A stretch of DNA of 64,000 nt from Pseudonocardia sp. EC080619-01 (GCF_001420995.1 NZ_CP012184.1:2960501-3024500), one strand, 5' to 3'. Positions 1-8,423 are shown, counted from the stretch's first letter. The notes: a model not told the origin generated them from the sequence alone. Translations and numbers: made by a program.

Positions 1-1
1 C

Positions 2-1780
2 GCCCGCCTGGTCCGCTTCCTGGTCGACGAGATCGGCGCCCGGCACGGCGGGGCGCCGTCCCGGATCGGGGTGACCCACCCGGTGTCCTGGGGCCGGCAC
101 AAGCGCGACCTGCTCGCCGCCGCGCTCGACCGGCACGGCCTCACCGTGTCCCTGGTCGCCGCACCGCAGGCGGTGGCGCTCGCCCACCGTGACGGCGCGC
201 CGGGCGACCGGCCGCTCGCCGTCGTCGACCTGGGCGGGAACGGGTCGACCGCGACCGTGCTCGCCCCCGCCGGGCCCGGCGTGCTCCCCGCCGTCTCCGG
301 GCGGACCGAGGCGTGCCGGACCGGTGGCGCCGACGTCGACGACGCCGTGTTCGCCTTCGTCCGGGGCGCCACCCCGGACCTCGCGGCCGCGTTCGACGCC
401 CTCGACACCGACGACCCGCGGGTGCTGGCCGCCCTCACCGCGCTCCGCGACGACTGCCGGGCCGCCAAGGAACTGCTCTCCCGCGACACCGTCGCGACCG
501 TCGGCGTGGACCTGCCGGGGGTGCGGACCTCGGTCCGGATCCACCGCTCCGACCTCGACGAGCTCGCCCGGCCGCTGGTCGAGCCGCTCGCCTGGCCCGT
601 GGAGGAGGCGCTCGCCGCCGCCCCGGACGCCGAGGTGCTGCTCGCCGGTGGTGCCGCCCGGATGCCGGCGGCCGTCCAGGTGCTGTCGGCCGCGCTCGGC
701 CGCCCGCTGGCGGTCGCCGCGGACCCGGTGCACGGGGCCGCGCGGGGTGCCGCTCTCGCCGTGGCACCGGGTGCGGGGACGTCGTGGCCGGGTGTCCGGA
801 TCGCGCCCGTCCCGGCGGCCGGTCCGGCGACGTCCCGGATCCCGGCGCCGCGGGGGCCCGAGCGCGCCGTACCGGTCGGTGCGGGTGGCGTCCCCGCGCC
901 GCGCGAGGCGGCGACCGCCTCGCCGTGGGCCCCGCCCGGCGTCCGTACGGAGACGGTGGCCGAGCGGGACGGGGGAACGGCCGTCGGTCTCCTGGACGCC
1001 GCGACCGGGCCGCTGCCCGCGGTCCCCGCCCGCCGCGGCGCCGCGCTGCCGGACGGGCGGGCCACCCTCCCGGCGGCCCCGGTCCGCCCGTCGCTGCGCA
1101 CCGCGGCCGCGCCGGTCACGGGGGTCGCGCCGGCCCTCGACCGGCTCGCGGCGCCGGAGCGGCCCGCGCCGGACACCCTGGTCACCCGGGACGCCGACCG
1201 TGCCGTGGCCGCCCGGTCGCAGCTCCGGCAGCGGATCCTGATCGGGGCCGGTGGGCTGGCCGGGATCGCCGCGGTGGCCGGCGCGATCCTGTTCTGGCCG
1301 ACCCAGCCGTCGTTCGGGGAGCTCAGTGCGGCCCCGACGCTGCCGGACACCACCTCCGCCGCCGCCCCGGCGCCCGTCGTCCCGGGGGCACCGGCCGCCG
1401 CGGGGCCCGCAGCGGCACCGGGGACCGCGTCCCCGGGGACCGCGGGCGCGACGGTCGCGGCGCAGGCCGGGAAGCCCACGGCGAACGCCTCCCGGGGCGC
1501 TGCGGCCAACGCTCCGGCCGCGGCAGCACCGGCCCGTCCGGGAACGCCGGCTCCGGTCGTCCCGCCGCCGCCTCCCGCCGCCGTGCCGGCACCGCCGGTG
1601 AAGCAGGCACCTGTGTCGCCCGGACCCACCGTGAACCCTCTGCCCAGCACCCCGCCGGTGACAACGCCTTCCCCGACGGAGGGCGAGCCGGTGGACCCGG
1701 GCCCGACCACCCCGCCACCGGCGACCGGCACCACCACCCCGGTGCCTCCGGCACCGACGACCGCGGGTACTCCCGCGTGA
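2..1780 (+). CDS. Hsp70-like membrane-anchored protein, 5' end outside window
   Basis: The frame is open from the window edge, so the N-terminal part of the actin-like ATPase is missing. What is visible is the later part of an Hsp70/MreB-like fold: a THPVSWG segment, VVDLGGNGSTATV (phosphate-binding loop), and LLAGGAARMPAAVQVL, which resembles the adenosine-binding motif. After about residue 240 the sequence becomes Ala/Pro/Arg-rich. It then has one transmembrane segment (about nt 1235-1290, LIGAGGLAGIAAVAGAILFW) followed by a 150-residue Pro/Thr/Ala tail that should lie outside the cell. Actinobacterial Hsp70-family proteins with this layout lack the canonical peptide-binding domain. Substrate and role are unknown. 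The ATPase assignment is sound; topology is inferred from composition. Confidence 0.8.
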   Translation, partial: ARLVRFLVDEIGARHGGAPSRIGVTHPVSWGRHKRDLLAAALDRHGLTVSLVAAPQAVALAHRDGAPGDRPLAVVDLGGNGSTATVLAPAGPGVLPAVSGRTEACRTGGADVDDAVFAFVRGATPDLAAAFDALDTDDPRVLAALTALRDDCRAAKELLSRDTVATVGVDLPGVRTSVRIHRSDLDELARPLVEPLAWPVEEALAAAPDAEVLLAGGAARMPAAVQVLSAALGRPLAVAADPVHGAARGAALAVAPGAGTSWPGVRIAPVPAAGPATSRIPAPRGPERAVPVGAGGVPAPREAATASPWAPPGVRTETVAERDGGTAVGLLDAATGPLPAVPARRGAALPDGRATLPAAPVRPSLRTAAAPVTGVAPALDRLAAPERPAPDTLVTRDADRAVAARSQLRQRILIGAGGLAGIAAVAGAILFWPTQPSFGELSAAPTLPDTTSAAAPAPVVPGAPAAAGPAAAPGTASPGTAGATVAAQAGKPTANASRGAAANAPAAAAPARPGTPAPVVPPPPPAAVPAPPVKQAPVSPGPTVNPLPSTPPVTTPSPTEGEPVDPGPTTPPPATGTTTPVPPAPTTAGTPA

Positions 1781-1871
1781 CCCCCGATCACCCACTGCGC
1801 TGCGGTGACAGCGGCGAGTGACCCCCACCCCGCCCGGCATCCGGCCGGGACGGGATGATTCGGACCGCCGG

Positions 1872-1903
1872 GCCGGCGTGGAAACGGGAGCCCCCACGCC
1901 GGC
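1872..1903 (+). terminator. Stem-loop after the Hsp70-like gene
   Basis: A 10-bp perfect inverted repeat (GCCGGCGTGG / CCACGCCGGC) with a 12-nt loop lies about 90 nt after the Hsp70-like stop codon. No U-tract follows, as is usual for actinobacterial terminators. The function is inferred from position. Confidence 0.45.
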
Positions 1904-2039
1904 TCGGCCCCATCCCGGGCCTCGTGTCACCCGAAGGCCCGAAGTGTGTCCCGCGCCGCGTCGTGTGAGCCGGGGACACCCCTCCCGAGGTGGTAGAACC
2001 ACGGGTGGTCACTGGTCGGACACGGTACGAGGGGAGCGC

Positions 2040-2384
2040 GTGGTGACGCGGTTGGCAGGGGCGGTCATCGGCATGGCGGCGGTGGCACTCGTCGTGGCGT
2101 ATCTGGCTTTCGGATGGCCGGTGCTCCTGGTCGGCGGACCGCTGTTCGCCGGCGTCGCGATCACGGTGCTCGCGCTCGTGCTCACCGAGCGTCCCCGGGC
2201 CGCGCTGCGCGAGCGCCGCGCGGCGCACACCGGCGACTCCCCGTGGAAGAGCGCGGTGGACCGCGGCGAGCGTGCGGGCAGCGGCCTGATGAGCGGCTTC
2301 TTCGAAGCCGGCCCGCAGCCGGGTGCGCTTCCCGAGCAGCGTCCCGCACCGGCTCCCGGTGCCCGCCCGGCGGGCGCCCGGTAG
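2040..2384 (+). CDS. Small two-TM membrane protein
   Basis: This 114-aa product begins MVTRLAGAVIGMAA and has two predicted membrane helices (about residues 5-23 and 26-48), then a basic and Pro-rich cytoplasmic tail. The GTG start at 2040 (or the next codon, 2043) is chosen because GAGGGGAG lies 5-8 nt upstream. The open frame continues upstream to 1818, but that stretch has no ribosome site and looks non-coding. I do not recognise the family; short two-helix proteins with a SPWKSAVDRGE-like linker are common hypothetical genes in Pseudonocardiales. Nothing nearby indicates a function. Confidence 0.65.
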   Translation: MVTRLAGAVIGMAAVALVVAYLAFGWPVLLVGGPLFAGVAITVLALVLTERPRAALRERRAAHTGDSPWKSAVDRGERAGSGLMSGFFEAGPQPGALPEQRPAPAPGARPAGAR

Positions 2385-2451
2385 CGATAGGTGAGAATCG
2401 GGCGGTGACGATCTTCGGCACCGCCCGTACCCGGACCCTCCGGGGGCGGCC

Positions 2452-3276
2452 GTGCTGATCGGGATGACGTTCGCCGTCCTGGCCATGCTCTGCAGCACGG
2501 TCGCGGCGATCCTCCAGGCCGACGCCGCCCGCCGGGGCGGCCGCACCAGCGCGGTGCTGACCCGTCCCCGCTTCATCGGTGGGATCGGGATGGACGTCGT
2601 GACCTGGCTCTGCATGGTCGTCGCGCTGCAGTTCATCCCGATCTTCGCCGTCCAGGCCACGCTGGCCGGGGCGATCGCGATGACGGCCCTGTACGCCCGC
2701 TGGTTCCGCGGTGAGTGGCTCCGCCCGGTGCACCGGCTCGCGATCGGCTGCAGCATCGTCGGCCTCGCCCTGGTCGCGGGCAGCGCCGGGACCGAGCGGA
2801 AGGAAGCGGTCACCGGGTACGGGACGACGGTGGCCGTGCTGGTGGCCGCACTCGTCGCCGTCATGGTGGCGACGCTGGCGACCAACCGGACGACGAGGCC
2901 GTGGCCGCCCGCGGTGCTCGCCGGGCTCGGGCTCGGCGGCGGCTCGGTGTGCATCCGCGCGATGCACGTCTCGGAGGGCGTCAGCGTCTCCGGACTGCTC
3001 GCGGAACCGCTGGTGTACCTGCTGCTCGGGATGGCTGCGACCGGGCTCTACAACTACGCCCGCGCCCTGCAGCTCGGCGACATCGCGACCGTCACCGCGC
3101 TCTACATGGTCGTGCAGGTCGTTGTCCCGGGACTGGTCGGGATCACGCTCCTGGACGACACCGTGCGCCCCGGTTTCATGTGGCTGCTGCTGCTCGGGCT
3201 GGTCCTGGTCGTCTACGGGACCTCGATCCTGGCGCGCCGCCGTCCGGAGAAGCGGACGCCCCCGCGGGTGGCCTAA
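2452..3276 (+). CDS. DMT/EamA-like integral membrane protein
   Basis: The 274-aa protein is almost entirely hydrophobic, with about eight to nine helices and a short basic C-terminus (RRRPEKRTPP). The pattern, with a QADAARRGG loop after the first helix and paired helices of similar length, resembles the drug/metabolite transporter-like membrane proteins of actinobacteria. The substrate is unknown. The GTG at 2452 is the longest start; ATG at 2464 is equally possible. The next gene starts 11 nt downstream of the stop, so the two may be co-transcribed. Confidence 0.65.
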   Translation: MLIGMTFAVLAMLCSTVAAILQADAARRGGRTSAVLTRPRFIGGIGMDVVTWLCMVVALQFIPIFAVQATLAGAIAMTALYARWFRGEWLRPVHRLAIGCSIVGLALVAGSAGTERKEAVTGYGTTVAVLVAALVAVMVATLATNRTTRPWPPAVLAGLGLGGGSVCIRAMHVSEGVSVSGLLAEPLVYLLLGMAATGLYNYARALQLGDIATVTALYMVVQVVVPGLVGITLLDDTVRPGFMWLLLLGLVLVVYGTSILARRRPEKRTPPRVA

Positions 3277-3287
3277 CGTCGGCCGGC

Positions 3288-4010
3288 ATGGCGACCTTCG
3301 AGCGTCCGGGTCTGACCCTGCACCACGAGGAGCGCGGCTCCGGCTTCCCGATCCTGCTGATCGCGCCGGGCGGGATGCGCTCGACCATCGACGCCTGGGG
3401 GAATGCCCCCTGGGACCCGGTCGAGCACCTCTCCGACCGCTACCGCGTGATCGCGATGGACCAGCGAAACGCCGGTGGCTCGGCCGGTGAGGTGCACGGC
3501 ACCGACGGCTGGTCCACCTACACCGCCGACCAGCTCGCGCTGCTCGACCACCTCGGCGTCGACGAGTTCGCGGTGCTCGGCATGTGCATCGGCGGCTCCT
3601 ACATCGCGAGCCTGCTGGCCACCGCACCGGAGCGTGTGCGCGCCGCCGTCACGCTCCAGCCGATCGGCCGCGACGACAACCAGCAGATGTTCGAGGAGAA
3701 GTTCGACGAGTGGCGGGCCGGGATCGAGGCCGACCACCCCGAGGCGTCCGACGACGACTGGGCCGCGTTCCGCTCGAACATGTACGCGGGCGGCGGGATG
3801 CTCTACTCCGTCCCGGACGAGGCCCTCGCCCGGTTCACGACGCCGTGGCTGGTCCTGATGGGCGGCGACCCGTTCCACCCCGAGCAGGTCTCCCGCCGGC
3901 TGGTCGAGCTCGCTCCCGGCGCCGAGCTGGTGGAACGCTGGAAGGCCGTGGAACACGTCCCTGCCGGCAAGGCGGCCGTCGACACCTTCCTCGCGAAGCA
4001 CCTGCTCTGA
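3288..4010 (+). CDS. Alpha/beta hydrolase with cysteine at the nucleophile elbow
   Basis: The 240-aa protein has the alpha/beta-hydrolase signatures in order: an oxyanion region (LLIAPGGMRS), MDQRNAGGSAG after strand 4, the nucleophile elbow GMCIGG (about residues 98-103), a late acid (MGGDPFHP) and the catalytic histidine in VEHVPAGK. The elbow has Cys where most family members have Ser, as in dienelactone hydrolase. The ATG at 3288 follows the upstream stop by 11 nt. The substrate cannot be deduced. A longer frame runs upstream to 2715 but only overlaps the transporter gene in another frame. Confidence 0.8.
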   Translation: MATFERPGLTLHHEERGSGFPILLIAPGGMRSTIDAWGNAPWDPVEHLSDRYRVIAMDQRNAGGSAGEVHGTDGWSTYTADQLALLDHLGVDEFAVLGMCIGGSYIASLLATAPERVRAAVTLQPIGRDDNQQMFEEKFDEWRAGIEADHPEASDDDWAAFRSNMYAGGGMLYSVPDEALARFTTPWLVLMGGDPFHPEQVSRRLVELAPGAELVERWKAVEHVPAGKAAVDTFLAKHLL

Positions 4011-4044
4011 TTCGTCCACGACCGGGCCGCCCCGGCACGGCACG

Positions 4045-4401
4045 ATGAACCGCATGCCGAACTGGGACGACGTCGTGCGGATCGGGTCCGGGCTGCCGGA
4101 GGTCGAGGAGTCGACCTGGTACCGGACGCCGTCGCTGAAGGTCCGGGGCAAGGGTTTCGCGCGGCTGCGCACCGAGGACTCCGCCCCGGACACCGGCCTG
4201 GTCCTGATGTGCTCGCTCGAGGAGAAGGAGGCGTTGCTCGCCTCCGGCGACCCGGCGTTCTTCACCACCCCGCACTATGACGGCTACGGCGCGATCCTCG
4301 TCGACCTCGACCGGGTGGACCCGCAGCAGCTCGCCGAGCTGGTCGAGGAGGCGTGGCGGCGCAAGGCCCCGGCGACCGTGGTGCGGCACCACGACGGCTG
4401 A
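4045..4401 (+). CDS. MmcQ/YjbR family protein
   Basis: This 118-aa protein carries the MmcQ/YjbR layout: GLPEVEESTWYRTPSLKVRGKGFARL near the N-terminus, and AFFTTPHYDGYGAILVDLDRVD followed by ELVEEAWRRKAP. Members have a CyaY-like fold; some have been called DNA-binding, but the physiological role is poorly defined. The start could be 4045 (ATG AAC CGC) or ATG at 4054, which gives the usual MPNWDDV start. It lies in the same direction as its neighbours with short gaps. Confidence 0.85.
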   Translation: MNRMPNWDDVVRIGSGLPEVEESTWYRTPSLKVRGKGFARLRTEDSAPDTGLVLMCSLEEKEALLASGDPAFFTTPHYDGYGAILVDLDRVDPQQLAELVEEAWRRKAPATVVRHHDG

Positions 4402-4415
4402 GCAAGGATCACCCC

Positions 4416-5381
4416 GTGCGCTACGTGGTGATCGGGGCAGGGGCCGTCGGCGGGACGATCGGGGCGCGGCTCGACGGCGCCGGGCGCGACGTCGTCCTCG
4501 TCGCACGCGGGGCGCACCTCGACGCGATCCGGGAACGCGGCCTGCGCCTCGACTCCCCCGACGGGTCCCGGACCCACCGGATCCCCGCGGTCGCGTCGGT
4601 CACCGAGGTGGACTGGGCGGACGGCGACGTCGCGGTGCTCGCGGTGAAGTCGCAGGACACCGGCCCGGTGCTGACGTCGCTGGCCGCGGTCGCGCCGGAC
4701 GTCACGATCGCCTGCGCACAGAACGGCGTCGCGAACGAGCGCGCCGCCGCCGAGCGCTTCGACCGGGTCCAGGCGGTGCTCGTCATCCTCCCGGTCGAGC
4801 ACTACGAGCCGGGCGTGGTGATCGCGTCGTCGTCGCCGGTCCCCGGCGTGCTCGACGTCGGTACCTACCCGGCCGGCACCGACGACGCGAGCGCCGCGCT
4901 CTCCGCCGACCTGCGCGCCGCCGGGTTCGCCTCCCGCCCCGACCCGGCGGTCATGGACGCGAAGTACGGCAAGCTCCTGACCAACCTCGGCAACGCGGTC
5001 GACGCGATCTGCGGGACCGCCGACCCGGACGCGGCCCGGGTGACCGCGGCCGCCACCGCCGAGGGCGAGGCGTGCCTCGCGGCCGCCGGCATCACCGCCC
5101 GCACCGGCGACGACGACCGCGTCCGCCGCGAGGGCATCCTCACCGAGCAGGCGGTCGGCGGGCGGTCCCGGCGGGGCTCGTCGTCCTGGCAGAGCCTGAG
5201 CCGGGGCAGCGGGTCGATCGAGGCCCGGTACCTCAACGGCGAGATCGTCGCCCTCGGCGCGGCCCACGGCGTCCCGACCCCGGTGAACGCCGAGCTGCTC
5301 CGCGTGGCGGAGGAGATGGCCGCGTCCGGCGAAGCCCCCGCCTCGCGGCGTGGTGCCACCCTCCTCACCGTGTTGGCATGA
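4416..5381 (+). CDS. Ketopantoate reductase (PanE/ApbA) family protein
   Basis: The 321-aa protein starts with a Rossmann NADPH-binding motif (VIGAGAVGGTIGARL). It has the family's VLAVKSQDT and ACAQNGVANE segments and the C-terminal catalytic-domain lysine region (MDAKYGKLLTNLGNAVDA). PanE reduces 2-dehydropantoate to pantoate for coenzyme A synthesis. Actinobacteria carry several PanE-like paralogues of unknown substrate, and nothing here links this copy to pantothenate genes. The GTG start at 4416 follows the YjbR stop by 14 nt. Its stop overlaps the next ATG (ATGA), implying translational coupling. Confidence 0.85.
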   Translation: MRYVVIGAGAVGGTIGARLDGAGRDVVLVARGAHLDAIRERGLRLDSPDGSRTHRIPAVASVTEVDWADGDVAVLAVKSQDTGPVLTSLAAVAPDVTIACAQNGVANERAAAERFDRVQAVLVILPVEHYEPGVVIASSSPVPGVLDVGTYPAGTDDASAALSADLRAAGFASRPDPAVMDAKYGKLLTNLGNAVDAICGTADPDAARVTAAATAEGEACLAAAGITARTGDDDRVRREGILTEQAVGGRSRRGSSSWQSLSRGSGSIEARYLNGEIVALGAAHGVPTPVNAELLRVAEEMAASGEAPASRRGATLLTVLA

Positions 5382-6022
5382 CGTACCCGCTCGCGACGGC
5401 CCGTGCCGCGTTCCTCGCGTCGCTCGACGGGCTGTCGGCGCTGCTCGACCAGCTCGACGACGATGCGTTGCCCGCCCGCAGCCGGTGCCGCGGCTGGCTG
5501 GTCACGGACGTACTCGCCCACCTTCATCTCGGGCTGGTCGAGATGCTCGCCGGTTTCCCGGCCCGCACCGAACGGCCGGCCGACGCCGATCTCGCCACGT
5601 ACTGGACCGCGCCGTCACCGGGCGCGAGGCAGCCGGAGTGGGCGCACGTCCGGTTCGCCCGCGCGCTGGCCGCCGCCTACGCCCGGCCGACAGGACAGCT
5701 CCCGCACGTCCGGACCACGGTGCGCGGACTGCGCCGGCTGGTGGCTGACCTGGACCGGGAGTACCGCCTGGAGTTCCAGGGCGTCGTCCTGGAGGTGTCC
5801 GACTTCGTCGGGACCTGGGCGGTGGAGGTCGTCGTCCACCATCTCGACATGATCGTCGACCTGGCGGGCGCGCCGGAGCCGCCCGCGTCCGGCCTCGAGG
5901 TCGTCCGGGACACGGTGACGCGGCTCGTCGACGATCCCGTCGCGCTGGACGGCTGGGACGACCGCGCCCTCGCCCTCGCTGCGACGGGCCGCGAGCCGGG
6001 CCTGCCCCCGGTCCTCGGCTGA
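5378..6022 (+). CDS. DinB/mycothiol-dependent maleylpyruvate isomerase-type protein
   Basis: The 214-aa protein has the N-terminal signature of the actinobacterial MDMPI/DinB_2 family: SRCRGWLVTDVLAHLHLG followed by VEVVVHHLDMIVDLAG in the second half of the four-helix bundle. Three histidine-containing motifs normally bind a divalent metal; the HLHLG and VVHHLD histidines are visible. Members act as mycothiol-dependent isomerases or S-transferases, but this one's substrate is unknown. The start overlaps the stop of the PanE-like gene by ATGA, so the two proteins are probably made together. Confidence 0.8.
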   Translation: MTYPLATARAAFLASLDGLSALLDQLDDDALPARSRCRGWLVTDVLAHLHLGLVEMLAGFPARTERPADADLATYWTAPSPGARQPEWAHVRFARALAAAYARPTGQLPHVRTTVRGLRRLVADLDREYRLEFQGVVLEVSDFVGTWAVEVVVHHLDMIVDLAGAPEPPASGLEVVRDTVTRLVDDPVALDGWDDRALALAATGREPGLPPVLG

Positions 6023-6025
6023 ACC

Positions 6026-6093
6026 CGGTGATCACGGATCCGGCAGGGATCCGGTCGGATGTGGCCGCGCCCCTGCCCGACCCGTGATCACCG
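6026..6093. repeat. 12-bp inverted repeat built on GTGATCAC
   Basis: CGGTGATCACGG at 6026-6037 is exactly inverted at 6082-6093, with 44 nt between. Each arm contains the palindrome GTGATCAC, so each could be a dimeric protein site as well as one half of a stem. It lies between the DinB-like stop and the PPOX start (6139). It could be a terminator for the former or paired operators for the latter. Confidence 0.4.
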
Positions 6094-6138
6094 CGGAAAC
6101 GCCGTGAACAGTCCCGGGGGACGGCCTACTGTCGGGGC

Positions 6139-6762
6139 ATGTCGGCTGCTCAGGAGATCCGTACCGTCGCCGAACTGCAGGAGCTCACCGGTGAGGCCAC
6201 TGCGCCGGCGATCGCCAAGGAGCGCGACCATCTGCTCGACGTGCACCGCGAGTGGATCGCGGTGTCCCGGTTCCTGCTGCTCGCGACCTCCGGTGCGGAC
6301 GGCACGTGCGACGTGTCGCCGAAGGGCGATCCGGCGGGCTTCGTGCACGTCGTCGACGACCGCACCGTCGCGATCCCGGAGCGGCCCGGCAACGGCCGGG
6401 TGGACGGCTGGCGCAACGTCTTGGAGAACCCGCACGTCGGGCTGATCCTCCTGGTGCCCGGCCGCAACGACACCATGCGGATCAACGGCCGGGCCCGGCT
6501 CGTCCGGGACGCGCCCTACTTCGACGAGCTCGCGGTCAAGGGCCGCCGGCCCCTGCTGGCCTGCGAGGTCGCCGTGGACCAGGTCTTCACGCACTGCCCG
6601 AAGGCGTTTCTGCGCTCCGAGCTGTGGAAGGCGGCGACCTGGCCGGAGAAGGACCGGCTGCCGTCGGTCGCCGCGATCGCCCAGCAGCTGGCCCGGCCCG
6701 ACGAGCCGCTGGAGAAGATCGAGGAGTACTACGGACCGTCCTACGCGGAGCGGCTCTACTGA
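6139..6762 (+). CDS. FMN-dependent PPOX-type flavoprotein (MSMEG_1061 family)
   Basis: The 207-aa protein matches the pyridoxamine 5'-phosphate oxidase-like split-barrel family: SRFLLLATSGADGTCDVSPKGDPAGFV, IPERPGNGRVDGWRNVLENPHVGLILLVPGR and TMRINGRARLV. The C-terminal part (HCPKAFLRSELW, YYGPSYAERLY) is typical of the MSMEG_1061 subgroup. These proteins bind FMN or F420-type cofactors; the substrate is not known. A paralogous PPOX protein lies at 56,488. The ATG start at 6139 follows the inverted repeat at 6026-6093, which may be its control region. Confidence 0.85.
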   Translation: MSAAQEIRTVAELQELTGEATAPAIAKERDHLLDVHREWIAVSRFLLLATSGADGTCDVSPKGDPAGFVHVVDDRTVAIPERPGNGRVDGWRNVLENPHVGLILLVPGRNDTMRINGRARLVRDAPYFDELAVKGRRPLLACEVAVDQVFTHCPKAFLRSELWKAATWPEKDRLPSVAAIAQQLARPDEPLEKIEEYYGPSYAERLY

Positions 6763-6828
6763 TCCGTACCCGGAGGGTCACGCAGATTACATCGAAACCG
6801 CTGGTCAGGGTGTGAATAATGGGCCCAC

Positions 6829-7203
6829 GTGAACACCCCCGTCCCGCCGGTCCGGCGATCCGTGCGCGCCCTGCTGTCCGCCGTCCTCACCGCACTCGCG
6901 ATCCCGATCGCGCTCGCGGCGGGGGCCGCGCTGCCGGGTCCCGCGATCGTCGTCTGTGTGGTTCTGGCGGTGTTCGTCGGTCTCGTCGCCAGGACACTGT
7001 CCTGGGTGGCCGGTGAGCCCGGTGGCCAGGCCGCGACCGTGCTCGCGCTGAGCGCCGGCCTCGGTTCCGGGATCGCGGTCGTCGTGCTCGGGGTGCTCGC
7101 GGTGCTGGCCGGACCGGTCGTCCTGGTGGTGATCCCGCTGGTCACCGCGTTCGCCGTCGTCGGTTGGTGGGTCGTCCGGGGTGACGCAGGCCCCGTCGTC
7201 TAG
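6829..7203 (+). CDS. Small four-helix membrane protein
   Basis: The 124-aa product is highly hydrophobic, with about four membrane helices and a basic N-terminus (PPVRRSVRALL). The start is GTG at 6829. Its TAG stop (7201-7203) overlaps the TAG stop of the convergent barstar-like gene: the palindrome CTAG serves both. I do not recognise a family. Confidence 0.6.
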   Translation: MNTPVPPVRRSVRALLSAVLTALAIPIALAAGAALPGPAIVVCVVLAVFVGLVARTLSWVAGEPGGQAATVLALSAGLGSGIAVVVLGVLAVLAGPVVLVVIPLVTAFAVVGWWVVRGDAGPVV

Positions 7204-7730
7204 TGCGGTGTGTGGGCCTCCAGGACGGGGGCCGCACCGACGTCCGCGAACGGTCCGGGCGACTCGACCAGGCACAGCATCGGGTGGCCGTACAGCGCGG
7301 CGAGCCGCGCCTCCCGGGCGAACGCGTCGAGCACCGCGTGGGCGAGCCCCGGCCGGAACGTGTCCAGTACGTCGTGGTGCCGGATCAGGACGGCCGTCCC
7401 CGTGGAGGCCGGGTCGGCGCCGCCGAAGGTGAACTCGGCGACGTCGCTGAGCGCGTCCGCGAGGGCGTCGAGCCCGGAGCGGCCGTAGCCGTCCGGTAGG
7501 CCGAAGATCCCGGCGAAGCCGTCGTAGAGATCCGCCTCGCGGGTCCAGCGCCCCGCGTCCAGGCGCAGTACGACCCAGCCGAGCTCGGACAGCCGGCGGG
7601 CGGCCGCGTCGAGGACCTCGGGGTCGTCCACCCGGTGGACGAACGAGTTCATCAGCAGCTGGTGGTCATAACGCGAGTACGACGCCGTGTGGTCCGGCGC
7701 CGTCGGGTCGAACAGCACGTGGCGCACCAT
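7200..7730 (-). CDS. Barstar-like protein
   Basis: From the ATG at 7730 this is a 176-aa protein. The barstar-like core is LDAGRWTREADLYDGFAGIFGLPDGYGRSGLDALADALSDV, in which the segment after 'YDGFAGIFGLPDGYG' corresponds to the barnase-contacting helix and loop. Barstars inhibit secreted barnase-type RNases, but many actinobacterial members have no adjacent nuclease, and none is seen here. The open frame continues 12 codons upstream to 7766; the shorter start (MVRHVLFDP) is preferred. The stop overlaps that of the convergent membrane-protein gene. Confidence 0.7.
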   Translation of the reverse strand: MVRHVLFDPTAPDHTASYSRYDHQLLMNSFVHRVDDPEVLDAAARRLSELGWVVLRLDAGRWTREADLYDGFAGIFGLPDGYGRSGLDALADALSDVAEFTFGGADPASTGTAVLIRHHDVLDTFRPGLAHAVLDAFAREARLAALYGHPMLCLVESPGPFADVGAAPVLEAHTPH

Positions 7731-7771
7731 CGCGACGATGGTGCCCGCGCGCGTGCCGGGCGGCAATCACG

Positions 7772-8353
7772 TCACCGGGCGAGGCCGGCGACCTCCCAGG
7801 CTCCCTCGATCATCCGGAAGATCTCCTCCACCGCGGCCTCCGGATCGGGTGCCTCGCGGGCCAGCGCGTGGGAGTCGATCACGAAGGTCGCGAGCGTGCG
7901 GCAGGCCGTCGTGTCCGGCGGCACGCCGACATCGGCGGCGACCGCCGTCGTCAGCGACGCGGCATGTCGCAGGCGCATCGCCTTCTCGTACTCCTTCAGT
8001 GCGGGCGTCCCGTCGATCATGCGCCAGATCGGGGCGGCGGCGCCCGACGCGCAGTGACGGACCATGGCCTGCATCTCCCGGCACAGGGCGGGCACGAGTG
8101 GCTCGCCCGGTGCCCGGTCGCGGACCGCGTGCGCGAGTCGGAGCTCGACGTCGTCGTCCTGTTCGAAGACCAGGGCCTCCTTGGAGGCGAAGTGCGAGAA
8201 GAGCGTGGTGACGGCGACGTCGGCCTCGGCGGCCACGTCGCGGATGCCCACCGTGTCGTACCCGCGCTCCAGGAAGAGCCGTATCGCAGTGTCGGCGATC
8301 TTCTGACGGGTCGCGGCCTTCTTGCGCTCACGGCGTCCGGTCGGAGCGGTCAC
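7772..8353 (-). CDS. TetR family transcriptional regulator
   Basis: The 193-aa protein has a canonical TetR N-terminal helix-turn-helix: KIADTAIRLFLERGYDTVGIRDVAAEADVAVTTLFSHFASKEAL (about residues 18-62), then a helical ligand-binding domain. It is transcribed divergently from the quinone-oxidoreductase gene at 8424. The 70-bp space between them contains an 11-bp palindrome, so repression of both genes in response to a small ligand is likely. The ligand is unknown. Confidence 0.9.
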   Translation of the reverse strand: MTAPTGRRERKKAATRQKIADTAIRLFLERGYDTVGIRDVAAEADVAVTTLFSHFASKEALVFEQDDDVELRLAHAVRDRAPGEPLVPALCREMQAMVRHCASGAAAPIWRMIDGTPALKEYEKAMRLRHAASLTTAVAADVGVPPDTTACRTLATFVIDSHALAREAPDPEAAVEEIFRMIEGAWEVAGLAR

Positions 8354-8396
8354 GAGGAGAGGCTACCAGGTCTGAAATCATACCCGTTGCAAAATA

Positions 8397-8407
8397 CTAA
8401 CCGTTAG
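8397..8407. promoter_or_regulatory. Probable TetR operator (CTAACCGTTAG)
   Basis: CTAAC-C-GTTAG is a perfect inverted repeat around a central base. It sits in an AT-richer stretch of the 70-bp TetR/oxidoreductase divergent region, 17 nt before the oxidoreductase ATG. At that position it would overlap the oxidoreductase promoter or leader. TetR binding is inferred. Confidence 0.6.
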
Positions 8408-8423
8408 CCTTAGTCTCGACCGC

